This document shows, one piece after another, positions 43,901 to 52,736 of a stretch of 64,000 bases of DNA (positions are counted from its first letter, which is position 1; each line of letters starts with the position of its first letter). Below the pieces are notes generated by a model. That model was not told the origin of the DNA and made no database searches. It was given only the letters and a program-made list of their open reading frames with translations. Origin of the DNA: Devosia sp. 2618 (lineage in GTDB: Bacteria > Pseudomonadota > Alphaproteobacteria > Rhizobiales > Devosiaceae); NCBI RefSeq assembly GCF_040546815.1, contig NZ_JBEPOO010000001.1, positions 372,001 to 436,000 on the forward strand, read 5' to 3'. The translations under genes and the position numbers were made by a program.

Positions 43901-45348
43901 GCGAATTTGGCATTGCGCCGCTGTCGCTCGCCGCCAATGGCAGCTTCCGCAATGGTACGGTGACGCTGGCCTCGATCTCGGCCAATGGTTCCGGCGGCCT
44001 GACCGTCTCCGGTTCTGGCACGGTGCCGCTACAGGGCAATGGCCTTAATGTTTCGCTCAATGGCTCGGCGCCTCTGGCCCTTGCCAATCGCTTTGTCGCC
44101 GATCGCGGCGGGCAGCTGAGCGGCGTCGTCACCATCGATGCCCGAGCTACCGGCAGCGTCGCCAATCCGCAATTCGGCGGCCGCGTGGCTACCAGCAATG
44201 CCGGCTATATCGACCCGGAACTGAACCTGCGCCTGCAGGGCATTACGGGTTCGGCCAGCCTGACCGGCACCAGCGTCGTCATCGACAGCCTCTCGACCAC
44301 TCTGGCGACGGGCGGTTCGGTGTCCGCGTCCGGCTCCATCGGCCTGACGAATGGTTTCCCGGCTGACATCCGCGTCGCCCTTAATTCGGCGCGCTATGCT
44401 GACGGCAACCTGTTCGTCGCCACCGCGTCGGGCAATCTGAGCCTGACCGGCAACCTCACCGGTTCGCCTCTGCTGCGCGGCGATGTTCTCATCGAAGAAG
44501 CCAATATCACCATCCCCGAAAACTTCGGTGGTGGGGCAGAGCTCATCGACGTCAACCACATCCGCATTCCGCGCGCTGTCGAACAGACGCTGCAACGCGC
44601 CAAGATCGATGATCGCAGCGGCGCGCCGATCCCACAGCAGCGGCCAGCCGGTGTGGTGCTCGACCTCAATGTCAGCGCGCCCAACCAGATCTTTATTCGT
44701 GGCCGTGGCCTCGATGCGGAAGTGGGTGGCTCGGTGCGCCTGATGGGCCCCGTCAACAATATCCAGCCGGTCGGCGGGTTCTCGCTCAACCGTGGTCGCC
44801 TCGCCATTCTGGGCCAGCGCATCACCTTTGAAAGCGGCACCGTAACGCTGCTCGGCGATCTTGATCCGGTGCTCAACTTTGTGGCCCGCACCCAGGGCGA
44901 TGACATCACGGTGTTCGTGACGGTTTCCGGTCGCGCCTCCGATATCGATGTGAGCTTCACCTCGAGCCCGCAATTGCCGCAGGACGAAGTGCTGAGCCGC
45001 CTGATCTTCAAGCGCTCGATGGGCGACCTGACCCCGCTCCAGCTGGCCAAACTGGCCGGCGCAGCCGCCGAACTCGTCGGCGGTGGCAGTGGCGGTGGAC
45101 TGGTTGATAGCCTTCGCGGCGCGGCAGGTCTTGATGATCTAGACGTCGTCACCGACGATCAGGGCAATGTCGCGGTCCAGGCCGGCACCTATCTCCAGGA
45201 CAATATCTACCTGGGTGTGCAAGCTGGCGCCAACGGCCAGAGCAAGGTGACGATCAATCTCGACGTCACCAACAGCCTCAAGGTGACAGGTGCTGCCGGG
45301 CAAGACGGCAATTCGAGCCTGGGCGTATTTTACGAGCAGGATTACTAG
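40990..45348 (+). CDS. tamB: Translocation and assembly module inner-membrane component TamB
   Basis: A 1452-residue AsmA-like protein anchored by an N-terminal helix (LLVALFVVAGLAAPAVLVA) and built mainly of repeated beta-strands that form a hydrophobic groove through the periplasm, for protein assembly or lipid transport. The C-terminal DUF490/TamB domain is recognised by VSAPNQIFIRGRGLDAEVGG, GQRITFESGTVTLLGDLDPVL and SSPQLPQDEVLSRLIF, ending GVFYEQDY. ATG 40990 overlaps the tamA stop by one base. Usual length for alphaproteobacterial TamB. Confidence 0.93.
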   Translation: MRRLFAKPRRLLVALFVVAGLAAPAVLVAQDAQTMDNEEQKDWLTSFVQDRLSTPERQIRLSNIDGILGSDVSIRQITISDEEGVWLRINNATLNWNQAALFLGRLEVRSLKADSIDYLRNAVPVEGNIDLPSAEAGGFSVPELPVAVVLGELSIPKVTFGENVFGLGSEISLTGALTLDGGNLDTNLAIVRLDGPGGTLDLDVNYGNAENKIALDLSLVEPPNGVIANLLNIENRPAVTLTVKGDGAVTDLRTDLQLQANGQTALAGVATVKQSAGDIAIAADLRGPLATLIAEPYRPFFGTETALTANATIHAAGGISVSGLRLSGGQLSLEAAAETTPDNFLKALTLNAVVADPAGGKVTLPVPGSSTLVGSAQLGINFGGTAGENWNSTLAIAGFETDDFASKDLTLTLGGVAANLSDPATRRVTFNGDGALSGIVASEEIEAALGDSIGLGIAGLWNAGQPVQLAEFRIVGKALTAAMAGQLDGLDFNGDINLKTASISPFSGLAGRDLDGGLDLKATGSIMPLSGGFDLTLDGTGTNLAIGDDVADGLLAGTVSLSGRVARTEAGITADQFRIANGQVQMVADGSYSSDLADFKFNLDLSDLALLSNEASGALAVVGTAKGTAEAGIDLVLTAKVPQGRLSGRNLANAQFGFDGRYADAGLIGKLTGQADIEGHRATLGADVSVAGNTQALSDLTFQAAGTKISGGATRDGESGLINGRLTLQSPDIAIAAALALIDAKGAANLDVVLEPVASGAGASVQGATVRGDVRNIVVNDIRVGSADISATVGDLFGVPAINGSANARNISAAGVDVTTLTAKASQSGQTTSFDAQASLAQGTNIDVAGSLAPVEAGYRLGLDRAQLTQGQLSARLAQPTVIQVSGSTVSLNAVRFDVGSGSITATGSAGETLNISLDVTSLPLSIANTIVPDLGLAGTVNGRASITGTGSDPQVSFDARAAGINAAAISEFGIAPLSLAANGSFRNGTVTLASISANGSGGLTVSGSGTVPLQGNGLNVSLNGSAPLALANRFVADRGGQLSGVVTIDARATGSVANPQFGGRVATSNAGYIDPELNLRLQGITGSASLTGTSVVIDSLSTTLATGGSVSASGSIGLTNGFPADIRVALNSARYADGNLFVATASGNLSLTGNLTGSPLLRGDVLIEEANITIPENFGGGAELIDVNHIRIPRAVEQTLQRAKIDDRSGAPIPQQRPAGVVLDLNVSAPNQIFIRGRGLDAEVGGSVRLMGPVNNIQPVGGFSLNRGRLAILGQRITFESGTVTLLGDLDPVLNFVARTQGDDITVFVTVSGRASDIDVSFTSSPQLPQDEVLSRLIFKRSMGDLTPLQLAKLAGAAAELVGGGSGGGLVDSLRGAAGLDDLDVVTDDQGNVAVQAGTYLQDNIYLGVQAGANGQSKVTINLDVTNSLKVTGAAGQDGNSSLGVFYEQDY

Positions 45349-45383
45349 GGGCGGTGGCTTGAGGGCCGCGTGATCTGGGCCAT

Positions 45384-45484
45384 TGCTTCTCCACCCACCA
45401 TGCTGACCTCGGGCTCGACCCGAGGGCCACTATCCAATAGCTGCCATCGTGGCTCTTCCGCTGGCCCTCGGGTCAAGCCCGAGG
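45384..45484. repeat. Composite intergenic inverted repeat
   Basis: TGCTTCTCCACCCACCATG (45384-45402) is identical to a segment at 52611. It is followed by a 23-base arm (45407-45429) that pairs with 45462-45484 with one mismatch; each arm is itself a palindrome around GACCCGAG. It lies between the tamB stop and the yejA 3' end and is shared in part with 32189-32209. Confidence 0.75.
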
Positions 45485-45552
45485 GAAGACCGGTGAGGCA
45501 CGGGCTGCAACGCCAGTAAGTGGCACAATCTTCGACAATCACCGGCCCAATT

Positions 45553-45590
45553 CCTCCCCCTTTTCAGGGGGAGGTGAGGTGGGGGTATCC
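45553..45590. repeat. REP-like element, CCTCCCCC family (copy 1)
   Basis: CCTCCCCC-TTTTCA-GGGGGAGG, then TGAGGTGGGGGTATCC. The same stem and 3' tail recur at 57550-57587 with one difference in the tail. It lies just after the yejA stop on the minus strand. Confidence 0.75.
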
Positions 45591-45608
45591 TTGCTTTTGG
45601 GCTGCCCC

Positions 45609-47459
45609 CTACTGACTAGCCCCACCCGTCTTTGCCGCCTTTTCCGCGTCCCACCACCAGATCGTGGGGAAACCAGACGAGAACGCTGGCAGCGTTTCGG
45701 GATGGCTGAAGCGGTTCCAGTGGGCGATGCGGGTGTTTCGCAGGGTATAGCTGGGGACCATGTAATAGTGGTGCAGCAACACGCGATCGAGCGCCTTGGT
45801 GATGGCAAGCTGTGTCTCGCGATTGTCGGCGAGGATCAGCTTGTCGATCAGTGCGTCGACGCCCGGATCAGCGATGCCGGCATAGTTGCGGCTGCCCGCT
45901 TCGTTGGCAGTCGAGGAGCCGAAGAAGAAGCGCTGTTCGTTGCCGGGCGAGAAGGACTGGGTCCAGCCGGCATAGATCACGTCATAGTCAAACGAGCGGG
46001 CGCGGTTGATATATTGCGGGCTGTCGACAGTGCGGATGGTGGCCTGCACGCCGATCTGGCCCAGATTGGTGACAAGGTTTGACGCGACCGGCTCGATGGT
46101 GGGGCCATTGAGCAGGATTTCGAGCGTGAACGGGGTGCCGTTGGCATCGACCATGGCGCCGTTCTGGATGGTGTAGCCGGCCTCGCCGAACAGGCGCACA
46201 GCCTGGCCGAGATTGGCGCGCAGTTTGGCGGGCGTGCCGCTGACCGGGTTGGTATAGGGCTCGGTGAAAACCGTTGCCGGCACCAGGTCCTTGACCGAAT
46301 TGAGGATATCCAGTTCCTCGCCTTCCGGCAGGCCGGATGAGGCGAAGGGCAGGCCGAAGAAATAGCTGTCGATGCGCTGATACTGGCCAAAGAACTGGGT
46401 GTTGCTCAACTCCTCAAAGTCGAAGGCATAATTGAGCGCCTCGCGGACGCGCTCGTCCTGGAATTTGGGGCGGCGCAGATTGGTGATGAAGCCCACTGCG
46501 ACGCCGGAATTGGCGTAATCCTGCGGGAATTCCTCGCGCACGATGCGGCCATCCTTGACCGCCGGGAAATCATAGGCGGTGGCCCAGCGGCGGGCCTGAT
46601 TTTCCATCCACCAGTCGAACTGGTCGGCCTTGAAAGCCTCGAACTGCACCGTCAGATCGAGGAAATATTCGATACGATACTGGTCGAAATTGTTCTGCCC
46701 GATCTGGGTCGGATGGTCCTTGCCCCAATAGTCTTCGACGCGCTGATAGGTGATGGTGCGGCCGGCATCAAAGCTGGCCAGCTCATAGGGGCCAGAGCCC
46801 AGAGGCGGCTCGAGGGTGGATTCAGCGATGTTGCGCTGCTTGCCATTGGGGGCCGTGCCTTCCCACCAGTGTTTTGGATAGACCTGCACCTGGCCCAGAA
46901 TATTGGGCAGCTCGCGATTGCCGGTCTGGTCGAAGGTGAAGGTCACTTCGCCCGGCGCGGTCACTTCGGCCTTGGTGATGTTGACGTAATACTGCGCCAT
47001 GTTCGGATTGAGTTCGCGCGCCTTGTCGAATGACCAGACCACGTCCTCGGCCGTCACCGGCTCCCCGTCGTGCCACTTGGCCTTGGGGTTCATGCGAAAG
47101 ATCACCGAGCCATAATCGGGCGCGACCTTGAGGGCTTCGGCCAGCAGTCCATAAGAGGTGCTGAACTCGTCCGATGAGGGCGTCATCAGGGTTTCAAACA
47201 ACAGCCCTAGACCGCCCGCAGCCTCGCCCTTGGGCAGCACGGGATTGAACGTATCAAAGCCGCCCATGTCGCCGAGGCGAACGGTGCCGCCCTTGGGGGC
47301 ATCGACATTGACGTAGTCGAAATGGGCAAAGCCTTCGGGATATTTGGGGCTGTCGACCAGCGAGTCTGCATGCACCCAAACATCGGTGGGGGTTTGCGCC
47401 AGAGCGGGAGACAGCATGCCGAGCAACAGGCCGGCAGCGAGGAGGGGTGCGAACTTCAT
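45609..47459 (-). CDS. yejA: Peptide/microcin C ABC transporter substrate-binding protein, YejA-like
   Basis: A 616-residue periplasmic binding protein (SBP_bac_5 family) with signal peptide MKFAPLLAAGLLLGMLSPALA. The motif sequence HFDYVNVDAPKGGTVRLGDMGGFDTFNPV is typical of YejA, which binds oligopeptides and the microcin C precursor. The barrel core includes KAKWHDGEPVTAEDVVWSFD and PLGSGPYELASFDAG. Last gene of a B-E-F-A operon; about 50 bases separate it from yejF. Confidence 0.92.
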   Translation of the reverse strand: MKFAPLLAAGLLLGMLSPALAQTPTDVWVHADSLVDSPKYPEGFAHFDYVNVDAPKGGTVRLGDMGGFDTFNPVLPKGEAAGGLGLLFETLMTPSSDEFSTSYGLLAEALKVAPDYGSVIFRMNPKAKWHDGEPVTAEDVVWSFDKARELNPNMAQYYVNITKAEVTAPGEVTFTFDQTGNRELPNILGQVQVYPKHWWEGTAPNGKQRNIAESTLEPPLGSGPYELASFDAGRTITYQRVEDYWGKDHPTQIGQNNFDQYRIEYFLDLTVQFEAFKADQFDWWMENQARRWATAYDFPAVKDGRIVREEFPQDYANSGVAVGFITNLRRPKFQDERVREALNYAFDFEELSNTQFFGQYQRIDSYFFGLPFASSGLPEGEELDILNSVKDLVPATVFTEPYTNPVSGTPAKLRANLGQAVRLFGEAGYTIQNGAMVDANGTPFTLEILLNGPTIEPVASNLVTNLGQIGVQATIRTVDSPQYINRARSFDYDVIYAGWTQSFSPGNEQRFFFGSSTANEAGSRNYAGIADPGVDALIDKLILADNRETQLAITKALDRVLLHHYYMVPSYTLRNTRIAHWNRFSHPETLPAFSSGFPTIWWWDAEKAAKTGGASQ

Positions 47460-47509
47460 CGGACGGCTCCGGGGTTAATTCAGGTGGGAAAGATTAGGCG
47501 GAATTGGCA

Positions 47510-49120
47510 TCAGATGACAGGGCTGGTTGGCGACACCACGGCACTTTCAAAAGCGGCCGCCATCAGGGCGCGGGTGTAGTCCGACTGTGGCGCCGAGAAA
47601 ATGTCGGCGGCGTCGCCCTGTTCGACGATCTTGCCGTTGCGCATGACGATGAGCTGGTTGGCCAGTGCGCGGACAACCTTGAGATCATGGCTGATGAACA
47701 TATAGGTCAGGCCGCGCCGCTGCTGGATGTCGCGCAGCAGGTCCACCACTTGCGCCTGAATGGAGACGTCGAGCGCCGAGGTGGGCTCGTCCAGCACGAC
47801 GAATCTGGGCTCGAGCACCATGGCGCGGGCGATGGCGATGCGCTGGCGTTGGCCGCCGGAAAATTCATGCGGATAGCGGAAGCGCGATTGCGGCGGCAGG
47901 CCGACTTCCTCCAGCGCCTTGACCACGCGGGCATCGCGCTCCTGCGCCTTGATATGGGGCGCGTGGACCGACAGCCCTTCGCCAATGATCTGGTCGACCG
48001 ACAGGCGCGGGCTCAGCGAGCCATAGGGGTCCTGAAAAACGATCTGCATGTCGGCGCGCAGCGGCCGCATGGCCTTCCACGACCGACCCTGCACTTCGCT
48101 GCCGAGCACGACAACGCGGCCGACCGACGGGATGAGGCGAAGCACGGCGTAGCCGAGGGTGGATTTGCCGGAGCCGGACTCGCCCACCACGCCAAGCGTT
48201 TCGCCCTTGCGGATGGAGAGATCAACGCCATCGACAGCCTTGATATGACCCACCACCGAGCGGAACACTCCGCGCTTGATGGGGAACCACACCTTGAGAT
48301 CAGTGACATCGACGATGGACGGCGCACTCGGATCGGAGGCAGGTGGCTTGCCGCGCGGCTCGGCGGCTAGCAGATGCTTGGTATAGGCGTGTTGTGGATT
48401 GGCAAACAGCGGCGCGACCGGCCCGGTCTCCACAATCTCGCCCTTGGTCATAACACAGACGCGGTCGGCGATCTTTTTGACGATCCCCAGATCGTGGGTG
48501 ATGAACAGCATGGCCATGCCCAGCCGCTGCTGCAGGTCCTTGAGCAGCGTGAGGATCTGCGCCTGCACCGTCACATCAAGTGCTGTGGTCGGCTCATCGG
48601 CGACGAGCAGGTCAGGCTCATTGGCTAGCGCCATGGCGATCATGACGCGCTGGCGCTGGCCGCCCGAAAGCTGATGCGGGAACGAGGCCAGCCGTCCTTT
48701 GGGATCGGGAATGCCGACGGCGTCGAGCAGTTCGAGAGTGCGGGCGCGGGCGGCGTTGGGGCGCAGTCCCTGGTGGATCGCTAGAACTTCGCCGATCTGC
48801 CGCTCGATGGTGTGCACCGGATTGAGCGAGCTCATCGGCTCCTGAAAAATCATCGAAATGTCATTGCCACGCACGGCGCGCAGTTCAGACGGTGGGGCCG
48901 CAACAAGGTCCTTGCCCTTGAACAGGATTTGCCCGCTCAGGCTGGCAGACGGCGGCAGCAGCCGCAGCACGGAAAGCGCGGTCACCGACTTGCCCGAGCC
49001 GCTTTCGCCGACCAGCGCCACGGTCTCGCCGGGCGCGATATCGAAGGAGACATGGCGCGTCGCTTCATTGGCGCCGAAGGCAATGGTCAGGTCGCGAATG
49101 GAGAGGAGGGGCTCGGTCAT
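47510..49120 (-). CDS. yejF: ABC transporter ATPase YejF (two fused nucleotide-binding domains)
   Basis: A 536-residue protein with two ABC ATPase domains. Domain 1: Walker A GESGSGKS (38-45), signature [15 protein letters not shown], Walker [13 protein letters not shown]. Domain 2: Walker [10 protein letters not shown], signature [15 protein letters not shown], Walker [13 protein letters not shown]. Both sites look competent. It powers peptide uptake through YejB/YejE. ATG 49120 overlaps the yejE stop by four bases. Confidence 0.95.
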   Translation of the reverse strand: MTEPLLSIRDLTIAFGANEATRHVSFDIAPGETVALVGESGSGKSVTALSVLRLLPPSASLSGQILFKGKDLVAAPPSELRAVRGNDISMIFQEPMSSLNPVHTIERQIGEVLAIHQGLRPNAARARTLELLDAVGIPDPKGRLASFPHQLSGGQRQRVMIAMALANEPDLLVADEPTTALDVTVQAQILTLLKDLQQRLGMAMLFITHDLGIVKKIADRVCVMTKGEIVETGPVAPLFANPQHAYTKHLLAAEPRGKPPASDPSAPSIVDVTDLKVWFPIKRGVFRSVVGHIKAVDGVDLSIRKGETLGVVGESGSGKSTLGYAVLRLIPSVGRVVVLGSEVQGRSWKAMRPLRADMQIVFQDPYGSLSPRLSVDQIIGEGLSVHAPHIKAQERDARVVKALEEVGLPPQSRFRYPHEFSGGQRQRIAIARAMVLEPRFVVLDEPTSALDVSIQAQVVDLLRDIQQRRGLTYMFISHDLKVVRALANQLIVMRNGKIVEQGDAADIFSAPQSDYTRALMAAAFESAVVSPTSPVI

Positions 49121-50259
49121 GCCATCGACTTTCTGGGGTCAAAAGCATCACGCACCGCCTCGCCGACAAACACCAGCAGGGTCATCATGATGGCGATGGT
49201 GAAAAAGCCGGTGAGGCCGAGCCAGGGCGCCTGCAGGTTATTTTTGCCCTGCGCCAGCAGTTCGCCCAGCGATGGCGAGCCGGGCGGCAGGCCAAAGCCG
49301 AGCAGGTCGAGCGAGGTCAACGTCACCACCGAGCCCGAGAGAATGAACGGCATGAAGGTCAGCGTCGCCACCATGGCATTGGGCAAAAGGTGGCGGAACA
49401 TGATGGTGACATTGGAGACGCCTAGCGCACGGGCGGCGGCGATATATTCAAAATTGCGGCCGCGCAGAAACTCGGCACGCACGATGCCCACCAGCGACAC
49501 CCAGGAAAACAGCAGCAATATCCCCAGCAGCACCCAGAAATTGGGCGCGATGACGCTCGATATGATCAGCAGCAGATAAAGCGCCGGGATCGAGGTCCAG
49601 ATTTCGATGAAGCGCTGGGCCAGCAGGTCGACCCAGCCGCCAAAATAGCCCTGCACGGCACCGGCGACGACGCCGATCACCGAGGAAAAAATGGTCAGGG
49701 TCAGGCCGAATAGTACCGAGAGGCGGAAGCCATAGAACAGGCGGGCCAGCACGTCGCGGCCGCGATCGTCGGTGCCGAGCCAGTGATAATTGCCCCAATT
49801 GCAGTCTGGGTCGGCGTCCTGCAGCGGATAGCGCGCGCAGTTTTCGGCGTGGCTCATGGTCCAGCTGGGGGCGACGGCGCCGGAATAGGGCAGGAAGCCA
49901 TCGACGGTTGTGTAGTTGAAGCGGACCGGCGGCCAGATCGCCCAGCCATTGGCGTCGATTTCGTCAGAGATGAAATCGTCGCGATAATTGGTGACGGCGA
50001 GGAAGCCACCGAACTGGGATTCCGGATAGTTGATCACCGAGGGGAACAGCAGTTCGCCCTTGTAGGAGACGACGATCGGGCGGTCATTGACGATGAATTC
50101 GGAGCCGAGCGTTGCCAGAAACAGCGCGAGGAAAATCCACAGGGACCAGAAGCCCCGGCGATTGGCGCGGAAATTGTCGAGACGACGACGATTGAGCGGG
50201 CTCAAAAAGCGGTTGCGCGGTGCCTCGATGACAGCCGCCTGCTGGCTCATCTCGCTCAT
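49117..50259 (-). CDS. yejE: Peptide ABC transporter permease YejE
   Basis: A 380-residue membrane permease of the DppC/OppC type. After a basic cytoplasmic N-terminus come a first membrane helix, a long periplasmic loop with HAENCARYPLQDADPDCNWGN (a feature of YejE), and five further helices with the EAA-type loop AARALGVSNVTIMFRHLLPNA. It forms the membrane channel with YejB. It overlaps yejB upstream and yejF downstream by four bases each. Confidence 0.94.
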   Translation of the reverse strand: MSEMSQQAAVIEAPRNRFLSPLNRRRLDNFRANRRGFWSLWIFLALFLATLGSEFIVNDRPIVVSYKGELLFPSVINYPESQFGGFLAVTNYRDDFISDEIDANGWAIWPPVRFNYTTVDGFLPYSGAVAPSWTMSHAENCARYPLQDADPDCNWGNYHWLGTDDRGRDVLARLFYGFRLSVLFGLTLTIFSSVIGVVAGAVQGYFGGWVDLLAQRFIEIWTSIPALYLLLIISSVIAPNFWVLLGILLLFSWVSLVGIVRAEFLRGRNFEYIAAARALGVSNVTIMFRHLLPNAMVATLTFMPFILSGSVVTLTSLDLLGFGLPPGSPSLGELLAQGKNNLQAPWLGLTGFFTIAIMMTLLVFVGEAVRDAFDPRKSMA

Positions 50260-51356
50260 ACTTCGCGGCTCTCGAAATCAAGACGCGGATCGACCCACAT
50301 ATAAGCAAGGTCCGAAATCAGCGCGACGACGAGCCCAAGCAAGCTGAAGATATAGAGAGTGGCAAACACCACCGGATAGTCGCGGTTGGACACCGAGGTG
50401 ACGCCAAGCAGGCCCAGCCCATCAAGCGAGAAAATGGTTTCGATCAGCAGCGAGCCGCCAAAGAAGGCACCAATGAACGCTGCCGGAAAGCTGGCAATGA
50501 TCAGCATCATGGCGTTGCGGAACACGTGCCGATACAGCACCTGATTTTCTGTCAGTCCCTTGGCGCGGGCAGTAGTGACATATTGCTTGCCGATTTCGTC
50601 GATGAACGAGTTCTTGGTCAGCAGCGTCGTCGTCGCGAAGGCACCCAGTCCCATGGCGGTGATGGGCAGCACCAGATGCCAGAAATAGTCGATGATCTGC
50701 CGCCACCAGGGGAAGCTGGCAAAGCCCGGCGAAGTCAGCCCGCGCATGGGGAAGATGGACAGAAAACTCCCTCCGGCAAATAGAATGACCAGCGCGATGG
50801 CGATCAAAAAGCCCGGAATGGCATAGCCGATAATGACAATGGTCGATGTCCAGACGTCAAAGCGCGAGCCATCGGAGACGGCTTTCTTGATGCCGAGCGG
50901 GATCGAAACGCCATAGGCGATCAACGTCATCCACAGGCCCAGCGAGATCGAGACCGGCATCTTTTCCTTGATCAGGTCGATCACCGAGATGTCGCGGTAA
51001 TAGCTGTCGCCGAAATCAAAGCGAAGATAGTTCCACAGCATCTGCCCGAACCGTTCTAGCGGCGGCTTGTCGAAGCCGAACTGCTTTTCGATGCGCGCTA
51101 CCAGATCGGGCGACAGGCCCTGGCTGCCGCGATAGGCGGATGATCCGCCGCCCTGACCGCCGGGTTGGGCGGCAAGATCGCCCCCTGCGCTGCCGGTAAT
51201 GCGTTCGGTGATGGAGGCGTTCTGGCCCGACAGATTGGCGAGAGCCTGCTCGACCGGTCCGCCGGGAGCAAACTGGGTGATGAGGAAGGAAATCGCCATG
51301 ATGCCGAACACGGTCGGGATCATCAAAAGCAGGCGTCGAACGATGTAGGCGCCCAT
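50256..51356 (-). CDS. yejB: Peptide ABC transporter permease YejB
   Basis: A 366-residue DppB-type permease. ATG 51356 (MGAYIVRRLLLMIPTVFG) is chosen because it begins the first membrane helix and has GGAG upstream. The periplasmic loop after helix 1 contains a Gly/Gln-rich insert (GGQGGGSSAYRGSQGLS), typical for YejB. The EAA loop reads TARAKGLTENQVLYRHVFRNAM. First gene of the yej operon; order here is B-E-F-A rather than A-B-E-F as in E. coli. Confidence 0.93.
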   Translation of the reverse strand: MGAYIVRRLLLMIPTVFGIMAISFLITQFAPGGPVEQALANLSGQNASITERITGSAGGDLAAQPGGQGGGSSAYRGSQGLSPDLVARIEKQFGFDKPPLERFGQMLWNYLRFDFGDSYYRDISVIDLIKEKMPVSISLGLWMTLIAYGVSIPLGIKKAVSDGSRFDVWTSTIVIIGYAIPGFLIAIALVILFAGGSFLSIFPMRGLTSPGFASFPWWRQIIDYFWHLVLPITAMGLGAFATTTLLTKNSFIDEIGKQYVTTARAKGLTENQVLYRHVFRNAMMLIIASFPAAFIGAFFGGSLLIETIFSLDGLGLLGVTSVSNRDYPVVFATLYIFSLLGLVVALISDLAYMWVDPRLDFESREV

Positions 51357-51579
51357 CGGTTCTCCGGGCAGGCTAGTTGGTCTTCTGGAGCTAAGCGCTG
51401 CTTGCTGGCATCCGCAAATCACCATGCGGTGAAACGGCTTAGGGGTCAGTGCAACACTTTGACGACCGCTTGGCAAGCCGCAGACGCACAAAGCTGTGCC
51501 CATGCAGCCAATCTGGCGGCTCAAGCCTTGCTCCCAAAGCCATAGCGCGTCAGGATCGGGAACAGTTGCGGAGCTGTCT

Positions 51580-51813
51580 ATGACCTATCAGATCATCGCT
51601 CAGGCGAAAAATGCCTCGCAGGCGCGTGCGCTTGCCGTGGCGCTGCGTGCCTATGGTTTTCATCCGCTGGAACAGAACGAGGGCGGCCTGCCGGGCGTGC
51701 CGAATCTGTTCGGGCCAGAGGGTGTTCCAGTGCAGGTGCCAGAAGAAGAAGCGGCCGATGCAACCGATCTGGCCGCCGAGCTGTTGAGAGAGATGGCGGG
51801 GACTGACCCCTAA
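51580..51813 (+). CDS. DUF2007-like small protein
   Basis: A 77-residue protein. ATG 51580 follows GCGGAG. It reads as one alpha-beta unit: QARALAVALRAYGFHPLEQNEGG, a Gly/Pro-rich turn, then VPVQVPEEEAADATDLAAELL, the pattern of DUF2007 proteins (putative signal-transducing proteins with a P-II-like fold). Function unknown. It is divergent from yejB and precedes the omp19-like gene by 120 bases. Confidence 0.6.
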   Translation: MTYQIIAQAKNASQARALAVALRAYGFHPLEQNEGGLPGVPNLFGPEGVPVQVPEEEAADATDLAAELLREMAGTDP

Positions 51814-51933
51814 ATGGCCACATTGCTGCCCATTAGGTCGGTTGCGGACCGGGCGGTTGTACGCGGCGTGACGTTTGGCTATAAGCGCGTCAAGCTGTTA
51901 ACCTTTTTTAAGCCTTCGGGCAGGAGCTGACCC

Positions 51934-52569
51934 ATGACGGTTTGGATGCGCGGATCGTTGTCCGCGGTAGGTATTGCGGCTATGGCCGTTTTTCTGGCAG
52001 CCTGCCAGACGACCGGTTCCAATACGGCCAACCTCAACACGATCGGCGCCCCGGCGCAGTTGCAGCCTGTTCAGGGCTCGACGGTGCAGCAGGGTACCCT
52101 GCCTGCCATCGGCGCAACTGGCACCCCGGCTCCCGGTCTTTCGGGCCAGCCAGTGCTTGGCGGCGTTCCGGCCAATCAGCAGGTTGCAGGTCTCAATTCC
52201 GGCTTCGGCCAGCCCGGCCTCGCGCCAGCGGCTCCCGGCGGTTCGTTCGTCACGCTCGATCCTCTCGCCCAGCCAGCGGCTGGCGGCGGCATGAGCAATG
52301 GCCCAGAAGGCGTCTGGAACGTCATCGCGGGTTCGGCAACCTGCCGCATCAACCTGCCGATGACCTCCAAGACCGGCACCAGCTATTACCGCGCTTCGGC
52401 ACCGGGTTGCACCGTGTCGCAGATCGCGTCGGTCACCGGTTGGCAGCAGGTCGGCAGCCAGCTGCAACTCTATGATGAAAACGGCAACATCGCCGCCTTC
52501 CTCGCCCCAAGCAGCGGCCGCTATATCGGCACCATCAGCGGTGGCCAGGCCATCTCGATGAGCCGCTAA
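51934..52569 (+). CDS. omp19: Outer-membrane lipoprotein, Omp19-like protease inhibitor
   Basis: A 211-residue lipoprotein. The lipobox is LAAC with the lipidated Cys24. Residues about 25-115 are a low-complexity Ala/Gly/Pro/Gln linker; residues about 120-211 form the Inh/AprI-like inhibitor domain (GVWNVIAGSATCRINLPM, ASAPGCTVSQIASVTGWQQ, QLQLYDENGNIAAFLAPSSG, ending GGQAISMSR). Two Cys in that domain can form the conserved disulfide. This layout matches Brucella Omp19, which inhibits host and bacterial proteases. In a non-pathogen it may protect the envelope from proteolysis. Own promoter upstream and terminator downstream. Confidence 0.85.
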   Translation: MTVWMRGSLSAVGIAAMAVFLAACQTTGSNTANLNTIGAPAQLQPVQGSTVQQGTLPAIGATGTPAPGLSGQPVLGGVPANQQVAGLNSGFGQPGLAPAAPGGSFVTLDPLAQPAAGGGMSNGPEGVWNVIAGSATCRINLPMTSKTGTSYYRASAPGCTVSQIASVTGWQQVGSQLQLYDENGNIAAFLAPSSGRYIGTISGGQAISMSR

Positions 52570-52576
52570 TCAAGAT

Positions 52577-52603
52577 GCTCCGGTGAAAATCGGGGCGTTT
52601 TTT
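52577..52603 (+). terminator. Rho-independent terminator of the omp19-like gene
   Basis: Stem GCTCCG/CGGGGC (one G-T pair) with loop GTGAAAAT, then G and six T, starting seven bases after the stop. Confidence 0.75.
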
Positions 52604-52610
52604 GCGCGAG

Positions 52611-52710
52611 TGCTTCTCCACCCACCATGTCATCCCGCGAAAGCGGGGACCTCTGTTTACAGCGCCGGCGGTTGCAACGGAGGTTCCCACTTTCGCGGGA
52701 ATGACGCGGT
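52611..52710. repeat. Dispersed inverted repeat (CCCGCGAAAGCGGG family)
   Basis: TGCTTCTCCACCCACCATG (52611-52629, identical to 45384-45402) followed by arms 52630-52653 and 52680-52704 that are imperfect reverse complements built on CCCGCGAAAGCGGGGACCTC. Related stems occur at 55195-55272. It fills the space between the omp19-like gene and zapE. Confidence 0.75.
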
Positions 52711-52736
52711 GAAATGTTGGCCGTCCCGGTTTAGCT

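Noticed and set aside
45384..45484. CRISPR-like repeat spacing
   Set aside because: The repeats are two inverted arms, not direct repeats with uniform spacers.
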